The notes under the pieces are model-generated. The model searched no databases. It was given only the letters and a program-made list of their open reading frames with translations, and had not been told where the DNA came from. Of a stretch of 64,000 nt of DNA, positions 12,098-22,664 are shown in pieces (the first letter of the stretch is position 1; every line of letters begins with the position of its first letter). Made by a program: the position numbers and the translations under genes. Source of the stretch: Lonicera japonica (lineage: Eukaryota > Streptophyta > Magnoliopsida > Dipsacales > Caprifoliaceae); assembly GCA_021464415.1 (NCBI GenBank), contig CM038467.1, forward strand, positions 34,503,226-34,567,225. Direction: 5' to 3'.

Positions 12098-12236
12098 CAT
12101 GTTCTAGTGGTGATTTTATGTGGTATTTATGTTTAATATCATGAGTTCGAATCCTTTCATTAGCATTATTTTATAATAATTTTTGGTGAGAGAAAGGTAA
12201 CTTACTAATTTTATATACATGCCAAACCTCGGATGT
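12098..12236 (+). mobile_element. SINE-like element 1 (tRNA-derived)
   Basis: It carries CTAGTGGTGATTTTATGTGG as an A-box-like region and a perfect pol III B-box core GTTCGAATCC about 50 bases later, then a tail region with GGTGAGAGAAAGGTAAC and ATGCCAAACCTCGGATG. A second copy of the same plan lies 230 bases downstream. Target duplications were not identified. Confidence 0.5.
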
Positions 12237-12326
12237 GTTTACTGTATAACAATATTCATGTGCAGTATATGATACCTATAACTTTCCATATCATGTGTAC
12301 ATATTTCAAACAAAATAACTACATTT

Positions 12327-12480
12327 AATGGTGTTTGGTCAAGTGGTAATAAATTGTGCTCGTTATAATTAAGTTCACGATTTCAAGTCCCTATTCGATC
12401 GAGAATAAAATTTTAAGGTGATTTTTAAAGTATGAAGGTACCTCTCTAATTCCACAGACGTATCAAACAATATAAAAAAA
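12327..12480 (+). mobile_element. SINE-like element 2
   Basis: GTTTGGTCAAGTGGTAATAA looks like an A box and GTTCACGATTTCAAGTCC like a decayed B box, followed by AAGGTGATTTTTAAAGTATG, AAGGTACCTCTCTAAT and a terminal A-rich run. The order matches SINE-like element 1. The tRNA-derived identity is inference from the boxes. Confidence 0.45.
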
Positions 12481-12659
12481 AATGACTTTTCTCAGCATTA
12501 GCATAATGGCTTTCCAAACTAGCAATCTAGGCGAAGTTCACCACATTCGTCCTTTATCCCTTAGCCATTAACCAATGTGCCAAAATTTTATTTCTTTACT
12601 TAATTGTAATTTTTTTCTTTTAATATGTTACTATGTATATACACACACATATATATAAA

Positions 12660-12838
12660 GGGCCTTTCTCTTAAGGACAGTCCTTAACTTAACAGGCCGT
12701 TCTTAAGTTAACAGACCATCCATTTCGAGGGAGTAAAAGAATGAATTTTTTCATGAAACTTGGTGGAGATGATATATGTAATGATTAGATCATCTCTACT
12801 AAATTTCAATGTATATATATATGTATATATATTTAATT
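12660..12838. repeat. Hairpin repeat family member
   Basis: It contains CTTAAGGACAGTCCTTAA, then AAACTTGGTGGAGATGAT facing ATCATCTCTACTAAATTTC across a short AT loop. The same stem motif recurs at 6.74-7.02, 14.88-15.03, 16.80-16.94, 28.99-29.34 and 38.14-38.43 kb. It is probably a non-autonomous foldback element. Confidence 0.55.
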
Positions 12839-12843
12839 GCTAA

Positions 12844-14573
12844 TGATAAACGCATAATATTGTCATGTCTAAGCTCCTTCCCGAAGTCGCTTGACGCGTT
12901 TGTTGCTTTAATTCTGCCTAATTATCCACTTATCTCGAGATTAGTACCTTAGCGAGTGTTGTATCTAACATGGCCCAAATTGGTGTGTATTTTGTAGTAT
13001 TCCATGTGTTTGTAGGATTGGGATACAATGGCATTGCATGAAGTGATCAAGAGCAGGCTTGGAGGCTTGCAAAGTGCTGAGTGAAGAAATTCCAGAACCA
13101 TGATTGATCATGGGCATAACCATGATCGATCATGGGCATAACCATGATCGATCATAGGCATGTCCATGATCGATCATAGGCATGTCCATGATCGATCATG
13201 GGCATAACCATGATTGATCATGGAACCAAAATTTTCTGGCAGAGCACTTCCATGATCGATCATGGGCATAACCATGATCGATCATGGCCCTGGCAACTTG
13301 TCCATTTCACACCCAAAATGGGCTATTTTAGTGGTTCAAGCTATTTTAGATATTTAGTTAGATATTTTGCAACCTTTTAATATATATTATTTCTCTTAGC
13401 TTCTTGGCTAAGATATCTAAGTTTTTGTACAAGTTCTAGAGAGAAGGGGGAGCTAAAACTTGTAATTTCTTCTTCTTCTTGTAAGTTTACTTTGATTTTA
13501 AGAAATGAATGCTTCTTCTATAATTCTTGTTTCGAGTATTATGGAGTAGTCTTTTACTAAGGTTACGGAGGTGAATCGCGATATAATATTCGGTGATTTA
13601 TGGCTCAATCCATGTTTAAAGATTGAGAAATAGTTGTAAATCCTTTTCTTCTTCATTTCCTCCATTGTTACAAGCTTTCTAGGTATATTCATAATAAATT
13701 AAGACTTTATATGCCTTGTATATTTAGTGTTTGGTTGTTAATGAACATAAAACATATTTATATGGTTCTAGAAAGCTTGTAGTCTTTTTCCCCCATCCAT
13801 GGAGCTTTTTCCCTCTTCATAGAATTTATGAATAGTTCTCAAAACTCCATAGATGGATTATAAATTTGTTTAGCTTATCTTTGATTCATTTATTGATATA
13901 TTGAGTGCTTCTTACACTTTATGTGATACTTAGACTCTTTATTTTCTACCATAAGTGATAAACGATGAGTTGACGATTTATCCCATAAACTTCATTCCGT
14001 TCCATTGTTAGGATTCACTTTCTAATTTTCATTCTTTAAATCATGAGATTACCACACTTGCTTTATGTTAAATCTTTTTATGATGAGTTTGTCATATCTA
14101 TCTCGGATTAGCTTCATCGGGAATGGGTTGCCTTGCTTCACACCCGTAGCTAAGAGGTAGGAATGATAACCTCGTCTTTGGTGGAATGTCGTTTGTCTCT
14201 CTCTTGATATAGCTTCAATTCGGGAATGAGTCGCCTAGCGTCGCACCCTTTGCTATTGAGAGATACACCAACATTCCCCATATCTCGAGAACCCTTGTGT
14301 TGTATCTTAGTATGAGCTAATGATCACCGTTTCTTAAATCGTAACTAACCTCCAATACCTTGGTGCTTTCTTATTAATTTTCGCAACCGTTTTACATTTT
14401 CGTTGTCTCACAACAAATCCAACTTACAAAATCGGAAAATCATTTAATCCGTAATCCATTCCATCCCTTTTCAACTATCCCTGTGGTTCGACACTCGGAC
14501 TTCCGAGACTATATTACAACTTGACGTGCCTGCACTTGGGCTATATCGAAGCGCGATATTTTAAATTGCGTCA
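12844..14573 (+). mobile_element. Solo LTR, Athila-like, with target duplication GCTAA
   Basis: The element starts TGATAAACGCATAATATTGT and ends AAATTGCGTCA (1730 bp). It is flanked by GCTAA at 12,839-12,843 and again at 14,574-14,578. Its sequence is homologous over its length to the two LTRs of the element at 50,859-60,707, in the opposite orientation. There is no internal region and no second LTR, so it is a solo LTR left by recombination. The neighbouring tandem-duplicate copy retains the uninterrupted target (GCTAATAATTTCC at 16,502). Confidence 0.93.
13095..13290. repeat. Palindrome minisatellite inside the solo LTR
   Basis: About eight copies of CATGATCGATCATG (some with one mismatch) are separated by GGCATAAC or GGCATGTC spacers, giving a 22-bp period in the first part. 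Each unit is self-complementary. The same palindrome is present in lower number at 52,143-52,250 and 60,350-60,455 in the sister LTRs. Confidence 0.93.
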
Positions 14574-16461
14574 GCTAATCATTTCCATTTTTTTTTATTT
14601 GAGGCGCTCCAAGCTAGGAATCTAGGAGGTTTAGAGAAAAAGGGGCAACGTTCAGCCTCTGTGGTACTAAATAATTTTCTTCTACTTGTTTTATCCCAAA
14701 TGGATCAACCTTCGGTTTGTTAGCCTCTCCTCAGCATTTCAGGATCCGCGGGCGAGGCATTGCTTTCAACAAGGTATTTCAGTTCCTTAATTTCTTACTT
14801 ATATATGCTTTATATATATGTAAGTATAGCTGCAATATATCAAAATGTTTATTTGGATAAATCATGTATACATTAACTTCTTGGTTGAATTTTTTTATTA
14901 TATTTGGAGGAGATGATATACTAATTATGAAGATATATTATCTCAAAAATTTCATCAAAAAATTCATCCGTTTATTTATACCTTCAAAATCGTTGGTCCT
15001 TAATTATATAAGATCCTTCCCCAAATATATGTGTGTGTGTGCGTGTTTGTGTTTGCATTAAGCAAAGTGGGAGAAGATCAGCTTTTCTGAACTTCTCAAA
15101 TTTCTAAAATCTATCTATTTTTTTCTCAAAATGAAATGGGATGCTTTTCTGATGATCAAATTTTCGAATAAAATTGGAATCAAAGTGGAAACCACATTGA
15201 AATTTCTAAATTTTTTTAATTCCCAAAAACACATTTTTCACTGTATAGTATTTATATTTATTGGGTTAAAGACCAAAAAATACAATCAACTTTACACTTT
15301 TTTACAAAATGGGTAACATATTTTTTTTTTAACAATTTTGATAACGAACTTTTAATTTCTTTACGAAATGGGTAAAAGTGACGATAATGCGTATCATTAC
15401 ATATCACTCAAAATGAATACAAATTAAAAGTTTGTTGTCAAAATTATCAAAAAAAAAAAGTATGTTACTCATTTTGTAAAACATCGTAAAGTTTATTGTA
15501 CTTTTTGGTTTTTTACCCTTTTCACATTAGGTGATTATATATTGGTTAATAGCTACATACATCCTATAATATAAATTATATAATGTTTTTTATTTTGTGC
15601 TTATAATTTAATTTCAACCTAGTCAATAGACAAAAGTATAACTTAGTTTTATATTATGAGATTTAATATTGTGATTTCACTAACAATTAATGCTTGGAAA
15701 ACACTAGCGAGCAAGTATCTAGTGTTCTGTTGTAGAATTAAATTTGTACTTTTTAGAAAATTAGTCCCAAGATGCTTCTGTTGTTTTGTGGTGTTGGATT
15801 GTTACAATATTGTTCGTTAACAAAAATATTAGAATTCATGATTTATATTCAACTATCAAAGTTATATTGAAAACTTAAGAAATCAAAAATATTCCAAAAG
15901 TTTCCATTTTTGAAACTTTTGTTTTTCAAAATTTTTGGATTTGGAATCAGAAAGTTATTTAAAATATCATCTTCTATGGGAAAAAAATAATCAAATAAGC
16001 CTATTCGATCATCCAGGGGTGTTATTTAGTAAATCAGTCGGTAAATCACCATTACCAATACAAAAATCTTAGTAAGAAGTTGAACAACAAATTTTTCCAG
16101 TTCATCAATAGGTATTTGAAATTAGAAACCAACGCCAAAATGCTCTATTTTTTGGTATCTTCGGTTTTTAATATTTTCATTTGTTCTGATTTTTAGTAAA
16201 CAAAATACAAGTACAAAAGTGTATAAATATATTTCAATTTTTGATATACCATGAGAGCTTTAAATTATAGACTAGCGTTTTAGATTGAAATTAGTAAGAA
16301 TTTAAGCACTATTTATATGATAAAGTTAAACATCACTTCCTAGTACAACTCTAAAAACTTATTGAAAAAATGTAATAATTTGTATGTTCTAAAATTGTTG
16401 ATATTTGAGGGATTTTTTTTTATATAATTATTCAACATTGTAAGTATATTACATGTCCTGG

Positions 16462-16493
<32 letters not shown>

Positions 16494-18132
16494 ATTTAAT
16501 TGCTAATAATTTCCAAAAAAAAATTTATTTGAGATGCTCCAAGCTAGGAATATAGGAGGTTCAGAGAAAAAGGGTCAACGTTCAGCCTCTGTGGTACTAA
16601 CTAATTTTCTTTTACTTGTTAATCCCAGATGGATCAACCTTCAGTTTGTTAGCCTTTCCTCAGCATTTCAGGATCCGCGAGGCTTTGCTTTCAAGAAGGT
16701 ATTTCGCTCCTTAATTCCTTACTAATATATCCTTTATATATATATACACTTGCGATATATGAAAATGTTTATTCGGATAAATCATGTATACATATCACTT
16801 CTTGGTTGAATTTTTTGATTATATTTGGCGGAGATGATCTACTAATTATGAAGATTATCTTCATAAAGTTTCATCAAAAAAATTCATCCGTTTAATTTAC
16901 ACCTTAAAAATCGTTGGTTCTGTAATTAAGATCCTTCCCCATATATATGTGTGTGTGCTTGTTTGTGTCTGCATTAGTGCGAAGTGGCATAGAAGATCAG
17001 CAAATTTTCGAACTTCTCAAATTTCTAAAATCGATCTATTTTTTTTCTCAAAATGAAATGGGGTACTTTTCTGATGATCGAATTTTCGAATAAAACTGGA
17101 ATCAAAATGGAAACCACATTCAAAAATTTCTGAATTTTTTTAATTCCCAAAAACATATTTTTCAGTGTATAGTATAATATTTTTTTATTTTGTGCTTAAA
17201 ATTTAATTTCAACCTAGTCAATAGACAAAACTATAACTTAGTTTTATATTATGAGATTTAATATTGTAATTTCACTAACAATTAATGCTCGGAAAAACAC
17301 TAGCGAGGTAGTATCTAGTGTTCTGTTGTAGAATTAAATTTGTACTTCTTAGAAAATTAGTCCCAAGATGCTTATGTACGTTGTTATGTGGTGTTGGATT
17401 ATTACAATATCGTTCGTTAACAAAAGTATTAGAATTCATGATTTAAATTCTAATATTGAAGTTATATAGAAAATTTAAGAAATCAGAAATATTCTGTAAA
17501 TTCTGAAAGTTCCCATTTTGGAAACTTTTTTTGCTTTCAAAATTTTTGGATTTGGAAACGGGAAGTTATTTAAAATTCCATCTTTCTATGGGAAAAAAAA
17601 AATCAAATAAGCCTAAAATAATCAAATAAGCCTATTCATCTAGGGGCCAGTGTTATTTAGTAAATCGGTCGGTAAATCACCCTTACCAATACAGAAATCA
17701 TAGTAAGAAGTTGAATACAAATTTTTGCTAGTTCATCGATCAATAGGTATTTGAAATTAGAAACCAATACCAAAAGGCTCTATTTTTTGGTATCTTGGGT
17801 TTTTAATATTTTCATTTTTTCTGATTTTTAGCAAACAATATTACAAGTACAAAAGTGTAAATATATTCAATAAATATTTTTGTTTTTGATATACCATGAG
17901 AGTTTTAAATTATAGGCTTGTGTTTTAGATTTAAATTAGTAAGAATTTAAGCACTATTTATACGATGAAGTTAAGCATCACTTCCTAATACAACTCTAAA
18001 AACTTATTGAAAAAAATTCAATGTATGATTTGTATGTTTTAAAATTCTTGATATCTCAAGGATTAACTATATTCGATATTTTTTGTATATAATTATTCAA
18101 CATTTTAAGTATATTACATGACCAGGATATAT
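14574..18132 (+). repeat. Tandem segmental duplication, two copies
   Basis: Copy 1 spans about 14,574-16,462 (its first bases lie left of the solo LTR); copy 2 spans about 16,463-18,132. Both run from TTTAATTGCTAAT through GCTCCAAGCTAGGAAT, CAACGTTCAGCCTCTGTGG, GAAACCACATT and TAGTGTTCTGTTGTAGAAT to TATATTACATG, with many small differences. Copy 1 is longer mainly because it holds the foldback at 15.25-15.58 kb. The copies join at an (AT)n tract. No conserved ORF is seen in both copies, so this is non-coding. Confidence 0.9.
15255..15525. mobile_element. MITE-like foldback element
   Basis: The left arm begins GGGTTAAAGACCAAAAAATA. The right arm ends with its near reverse complement, TACTTTTTGGTTTTTTACCC. 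The arms extend about 100 bases each (CAAAATGGGTAACATA facing TATGTTACTCATTTTG), so almost the whole element folds back. It is absent from the other copy of the tandem duplication, consistent with insertion after duplication or loss from copy 2. Confidence 0.65.
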
Positions 18133-18577
18133 TAGCTTGACCTTTTTTCGAACCCAAATAAAAAAAAAATCCATACTCGCAATACTCGACACGTACAGGA
18201 TAATATCAAAGATTGGCCCACTGAAGTGCAAAGTCACTTAAGCTATATATATTAACAGCCAAAACTATGGGTTCGCATTCTCAAGCAGATTCATGACTAT
18301 ATTCATTGCATCTAGAGGAGAACTAAGGCAGCCTTTTACTAAACAAGGAATCGCTCTCCAAATATGAAACTAACCTAATTCGATTTGTATTATTATATAA
18401 GAATTTCTTTCCATGTCTAACTCCTGTACTTAGCCTCCAAAATAAATCCAGCTCTTAGACCCTTTCAACCCTAGCTTATCTAAAATATCATCGATCATTA
18501 GAGTAGGGCACTAAAAAACTCTAAAGAAAATACAAGTGACAGTGGAGTGGATACTTTTTTTGGCCGAATCACATTAG
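18133..18577 (+). mobile_element. Possible LTR remnant preceding the gag relic
   Basis: This stretch lies directly upstream of a gypsy gag relic and ends with TTGATGGCGTTGTGG, which may be a decayed form of the Tat-type primer site TTGGCGCCGTCTGTGG. An AGCTATATATATTAAC TATA-like sequence lies near 18,241. LTR identity is inferred mainly from position. Confidence 0.3.
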
Positions 18578-19250
18578 TTGATGGCGTTGTGGTTTGTTAA
18601 TTTGTTATGCACGCACCAAGCCCTAGTCGGATCACACAAGGTCATTAAGAAGCCATCCATTGTTATGGCCCTAAAAGGAAATTTGTCCACCATTTTTCCA
18701 AATTACAGCCGCTGTGGCCAACCTAGGCCAATGAGAGATAGAAACCCAATGACAAATCTATCACCCAATAAGAGTCTTTGTCTTGCAAACAACCCCTCTG
18801 AACTAGTTGCCACCATTACCACCACCTCAATGCCTGAAGAGGGACTCCCTGAGAAAGGAACTATGGATGAGCTTAATCGAATGAGGCATGGAATGCAGCA
18901 AAGAGACAGAAGGCGGAACCATCGAAGCCCTTCTTGGTCAACCTCGAACTGGGAACCTTTAGTGCCACTATAGCACCACAACCAATGGAAGAACTAATCA
19001 AGTGACTCAAGAAAGTGAAAAATGGCAAGCATGGTCATATTCATGGAGCAGATGACCTTGTGTCACCCATTTGCACGTCAAGTCAAAAAAGCACCCTTTC
19101 CACCAAAGTTCAAAATGCCCTCATTAGACACTTATGACAATACCAAAGATCCCCTGAATTATATTGCATATTTCAGGTCCATCATGTCACTCTATAACGT
19201 ACCAAACTAATGGCTCTATAGGGCTTTCTAGAACACAATCATGGGGTTGG
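18578..19250 (+). pseudogene. Ty3/gypsy (Tat-type) gag relic
   Basis: The first open piece (131 codons) has a basic, low-complexity character with NRMRHGMQQRDRR near its end. The second piece at 19,022-19,210 carries the conserved start of the gag domain: PFPPKFKMPSLDTYD, KDPLNYIAYF and MSLYNVPN, then an in-frame stop followed by further gag-like codons (YRAFQNTIMG). Usual gag is several hundred residues longer, so this copy is truncated and disrupted. No pol follows; a pararetrovirus relic starts 240 bases downstream. Confidence 0.65.
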
Positions 19251-19489
19251 TGATTTTGTGGTATTAGAATTTGAGGATGAGGACAATAGACTTATTCAGC
19301 TAGCATTCTTCTAGTATTCATCGAGTAAGAGCACCCGTCAGAAATCTTCCACCATCATCTTGACAATTTAACAACAAGAACGGAAAACACTTAAACAACG
19401 ACGATGATTTGACTTTCACTGACTTTCCAAAAAGGCAACTTTTTACACACAATGGTTAGTTTCCGCACTCTTGGGCTAGCCCTTTCCAT

Positions 19490-19690
19490 CGGGTTTTTTT
19501 TTCTACAATTTGAATTTGCCAATATCCTGACTTTAAATCAAATTTAGAAAATATTTTAGGAGCTTGAACTCTAGCTAAGAGATCCTTTTTATTAGGAAGA
19601 GGGTATCTTATCCACTAAAGATCTTTATTTAAAGGCTTATAATTTATAACAAGGCGATGAGCACCATGTTCAATTTCAGAAGCTTTTATT
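19490..19690 (-). pseudogene. Pararetrovirus reverse transcriptase, N-terminal fragment
   Basis: The minus strand encodes the first conserved RT blocks of a Caulimoviridae-type polymerase: ASEIEHGAHRLVINY, a proline-containing PLPNKKDLL block and FSKFDLKSGYWQIQI, with one in-frame stop. It ends where the remaining RT blocks should begin; those are found instead at 22.66-21.86 kb. The piece is therefore displaced. At about 19,677 it joins an inverted copy of the downstream ORF, with AAGCTTTTATTTC-like sequence common to both sides of the join. Confidence 0.8.
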
Positions 19691-19918
19691 TCGCAATTAG
19701 GATTTTTGGACGATGATGACATGTCCACTTCTTCTAAAGCTCCATCCATAAACCTCGAAGACTTGGATGAGGATAATGATGAAAATGAAGATATGGAAAA
19801 ATATATGGGATTATCCTGGGCAGATCAAGTTGAAGCTGCCGATAAAGTCAAGAAAGAAAAACGTCTAATGGGTCCTTCTCTCCTATTATTGATAATCACC
19901 ACCTAAAATGAGCTGTAA
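19677..19918 (+). repeat. Inverted repeat, left arm (copy of pararetrovirus ORF 3' end)
   Basis: This plus-strand segment encodes LEDLDEDNDENEDMEKYMGL and WADQVEAADKVKKEK, the same acidic C-terminal segment encoded on the minus strand at 20,343-20,582. The arms are very similar at DNA level, differ by scattered substitutions and face each other across about 420 bp. The open frame at 19,706-19,906 is therefore a duplicated fragment rather than a separate gene. Confidence 0.88.
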
Positions 19919-20342
19919 AGTTTCACAAATAATAACAAAGTATTTCTAACTCAACTGTCAACGAATTACGGAAAAGAAGCCTTAAAATGCCTTACCTTGG
20001 CTTAATTAGGCTGAAACTCCAACGCGACTTAAGTTTTGATCGATTAGAAATACCCTCTGATACCAAATGGAGACGGAGGATAAAATAAAATAAAAGAACA
20101 AACGATAAGAGACAAAGATAAAAAACTTTTAACTGTTATTAATGGAAAGAGTTTGCAAGAGAAAAGGAGAATAACAAGGAAAATTGATGATGCCTAACAC
20201 TTGGCATCCAAAACTATATAAAGAGCTAAAAATAAATAGGATACAAAGAGGTTTACAAATCCGACTGATTACATCATTGCTTACAAAATATAAAAGTGAC
20301 ACTTTTGTCACGATGTGTCGGCTGAAATTATTGTGAATCTTT
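19919..20342 (-). promoter_or_regulatory. Pararetrovirus intergenic region with tRNA-Met primer site
   Basis: On the minus strand (the sense of the viral ORFs) this stretch follows the last ORF. It contains TTTATATAG at about 20,213-20,222 as a possible TATA element and, about 150 bases later, TTTGGTATCAGAGGG (20,055-20,069). The latter matches the initiator-tRNA-Met primer-binding site TGGTATCAGAGC used by Caulimoviridae. A self-complementary AAAGTGACACTTTTGTCAC lies near 20,293. Copia elements use the same tRNA, but the neighbouring RT is pararetroviral. Confidence 0.6.
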
Positions 20343-20582
20343 ACAGCTCATTTTAGCTGGCAATTATCAATAATATGAGAAGAGGGACCCGATAGGCCTT
20401 TTTCTTTCTTGACTTTATCGGCAGCTTCAACTTGATCTGCCCAAGATAATCCCATATATTTTTTCATATCTTCATTTTCATCATCATCCTCATCTAAGTC
20501 TTCGAGGTTTATGGATGGAGCTTTAAATGAAGTGGACATGTCATCATCGTCCAAAAATCCTAATTGCGAAATAAAAGCTTTA
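20343..20582 (-). repeat. Inverted repeat, right arm
   Basis: This is the reverse-complement partner of 19,677-19,918. It forms the 3' end of the downstream ORF in its natural position on the minus strand. The pair could fold into a long hairpin with a 420-base loop containing the primer site. Confidence 0.88.
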
Positions 20583-21678
20583 ACCATTTTCTTCTTGATT
20601 TCTTCAGGATAAGCATTTGGGAACTTCTTTTTTATGGAGGCAACTATAGGAGTTTTAAATTCTTGGTTCATAAAAGCCTCAGCTTTGCGCGCTTTTTCTT
20701 CTTCTTGGACATATAAATTATATTCTTTGTAGGTGTTGATATCCAAGATCATTTTAGGAATGAGTTCGTCAAACTCATAGCGGGGCCACCACTTATAAAA
20801 CAAATCACGGGCAAGGATATAAAGGTTTTGGTTATTTCCAATAGTGTATGACCACTGGAAAATCCAAAGTATAGAATGCTGGCCTAAAAAACAAAGAAGG
20901 ACAACATTTTTAATAGGAAGGGTTTCATTAAGATGTTTAGGATAACTAGCTTTAAAATCTTCGAAGAAAGGTATAATCTTTTTATGGAAGAAGCCTTCTT
21001 CAGGTCCAAATTTAATAAACCAATTATAAAACCAATGTGGGGAGCTTTAAAATCCACAGTCGGTTCGATAAAAGCTTCAAACTGAAACCACCATGTATGA
21101 GTGTTATAAGAATTTTCATATAAAAAAGCTTTATTACGAGCCTCAATATAGTCCCAATAAGTATAATCTTTCCCAAATAGTTTAAGAGTTCTAGGACTGT
21201 TGGGATTAACTCCCCAATCTTGAAAATCAAGAACTCCAATAATAAAACATTTAGAAAATTGAATATCCGCTTGTTTACTGCGAACACCGGGATTTTTATT
21301 AACATTAGTTATATTAACAGACAAAGTTTTAGTCAATATAGCTTCGTAATAATCTCTTTTCTTGCCATTTAAAACTGTAAATTCCTAGTCATATTCGAAA
21401 TATTGTTTAGCTAGGTGTATAGGATTGGAGAAAAAACGTTTATCATTCTCTTTTAGAAAGATAATAAAATCTTAGACTGGTTTTTTAAGAGGAGGAGGTG
21501 TTGTAGTATTAAGCACATTTATAAAAGAGCCAGCATGTGACCCTGCAGTTGATTTTGCACCATTAGGATTCTGAGAAGACGATCCTTGAAAAGTGGCTTT
21601 GAACGAAGTTTTAAAATCAATTATGGTCTGTTTAGAATTGCCTTGACCACGGCCTCTACCCCACTGTTGAGAGGTCAT
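20348..21678 (-). pseudogene. Pararetrovirus-associated ORF downstream of RT/RNase H, function unknown
   Basis: Three open pieces on the minus strand, 21,678-21,472 (starts MTSQQWGRGRGQG), 21,336-20,884 and 20,803-20,348, lie in sequence and look like one broken protein of about 440 residues. The N-terminus is rich in Gly, Arg and Gln; the middle has tryptophan- and tyrosine-rich segments (DFQDWGV, YTYWDYIEARNKA, HTWWFQFEAF); the C-terminus is acidic (DLDEDDDENED) with WADQVEAADKVKKEK. Its place, after RT/RNase H and before the tRNA-Met primer site, suggests the extra 3' ORF of some endogenous caulimovirids. I do not recognise a domain. Frame changes and at least one stop separate the pieces. 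Confidence 0.55.
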
Positions 21679-21855
21679 TGTTTAGAACCTGTCAAGAATT
21701 CACGAGTTAGAAAGTCTGGTAAAGAATTAGACTCTCATTTTATAAACTCAATTTTAAAATAAAAAACAAAGAGTATAGCTTGCCATCTAGCAAAGATTTG
21801 TTTAAAAGCGATGTTTTTAACATCTTTTTCAAGAACATCTTTTGCAGCTTTACAA

Positions 21856-22660
21856 TCAATTTTCAATGTTTAAGAGATCATTTTGAAATTTAGAAATACA
21901 ACAAACTATAGAAAGAATTTCTTTCTTTATAGTAGAATAATTTAATTGTGCAGAATTCCATTTTCTAGATGTGAATCTAGAAATGATTTCTTTAGAATCT
22001 GCTTTAATTTTTTGCTTTAGAATCCATCCATACCCTATATAGGAGGCATCGGTTTCGACGATTTTAAAACTATAAGGATAAACAAGTGCCAAACAGGGCA
22101 ACTGTTTAACTTTAGATTTTATAATTCGAACCGCTTTAGTATGCCTTTCTCCCCACGGAAGAGGGTTTTTACGAAGGCGTTCATATAAAGAAGCGCAATC
22201 TGTAGCAAGATTTTTATAATAATCAGCTATATAGTTAACATTTCCTAAAAACCTTTGTAGTTGGGTTTTATCAGTGATTATATTCAAAAATTTATTCTCA
22301 AAATCTATAGAGCGGTTAGTATGTATAATTTCACCATTTGATATATCATGACCAAGAAATTTAATTTTTGTTTGGAATAAAACCATTTTCTTGGTTGAGA
22401 GAACTGAACCTGCTTTTTTAATAACATTTATTAATATATTTAAATATTTAAAATGTTGATTGATATTTTTGAAAAAGACAAGAACATCATCAATATAAAC
22501 TATAGTAAAAGTTGTATAGCGATTAAAATATCATTCATTATATTCTGAAATTCAGAAGGGGCATTTTTAAGACCAAAAGGCATAACATTCCATTCATAAT
22601 GTCCAAAAGGGACAGCAAAAGCAGTTTCTCTTAAACCAATACATAAATTTTTCTATAGTT
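21856..22660 (-). pseudogene. Endogenous pararetrovirus RT (central part) and RNase H
   Basis: In order on the minus strand: RT block [19 protein letters not shown] with KNAPSEFQ; the catalytic YIDDVLVFF motif; the thumb region (KIKFLGHDISNGEI, LQRFLGNVNYI, PLPWGERHTKAV); and the RNase H start (FKIVETDASYIGYGWILKQ, LNYSTIKKEILSIV). The ETDAS and NYST-KEILSIV signatures are typical of Caulimoviridae and differ from Ty3/gypsy RNase H. A frameshift lies near 22,520, just before the YIDD motif, and RNase H is cut off after FQNDLL at 21,856. The first RT blocks, protease, coat and movement regions are not upstream; sequence above 22,660 is AT-rich and unrelated. Old, non-functional copy. Confidence 0.88.
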
Positions 22661-22664
22661 TTAC

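Noticed and set aside
13095..13290. Possible CRISPR-like array (short palindromic repeats with spacers)
   Set aside because: The spacers are near-identical, the units lie inside a eukaryotic LTR and no cas genes exist; it is a minisatellite.
13198..13380. ORF with repeated DHGTK/DHGHNHDRSW-like residues in the LTR
   Set aside because: The translation is a by-product of the GATC palindrome array; the sister LTRs give similar chance frames at 52,055-52,350 and 60,363-60,602.
19706..19906. Plus-strand ORF of 66 codons with an acidic segment
   Set aside because: It is the inverted-repeat copy of the 3' end of the minus-strand pararetrovirus ORF at 20,348-20,803, not an independent gene.
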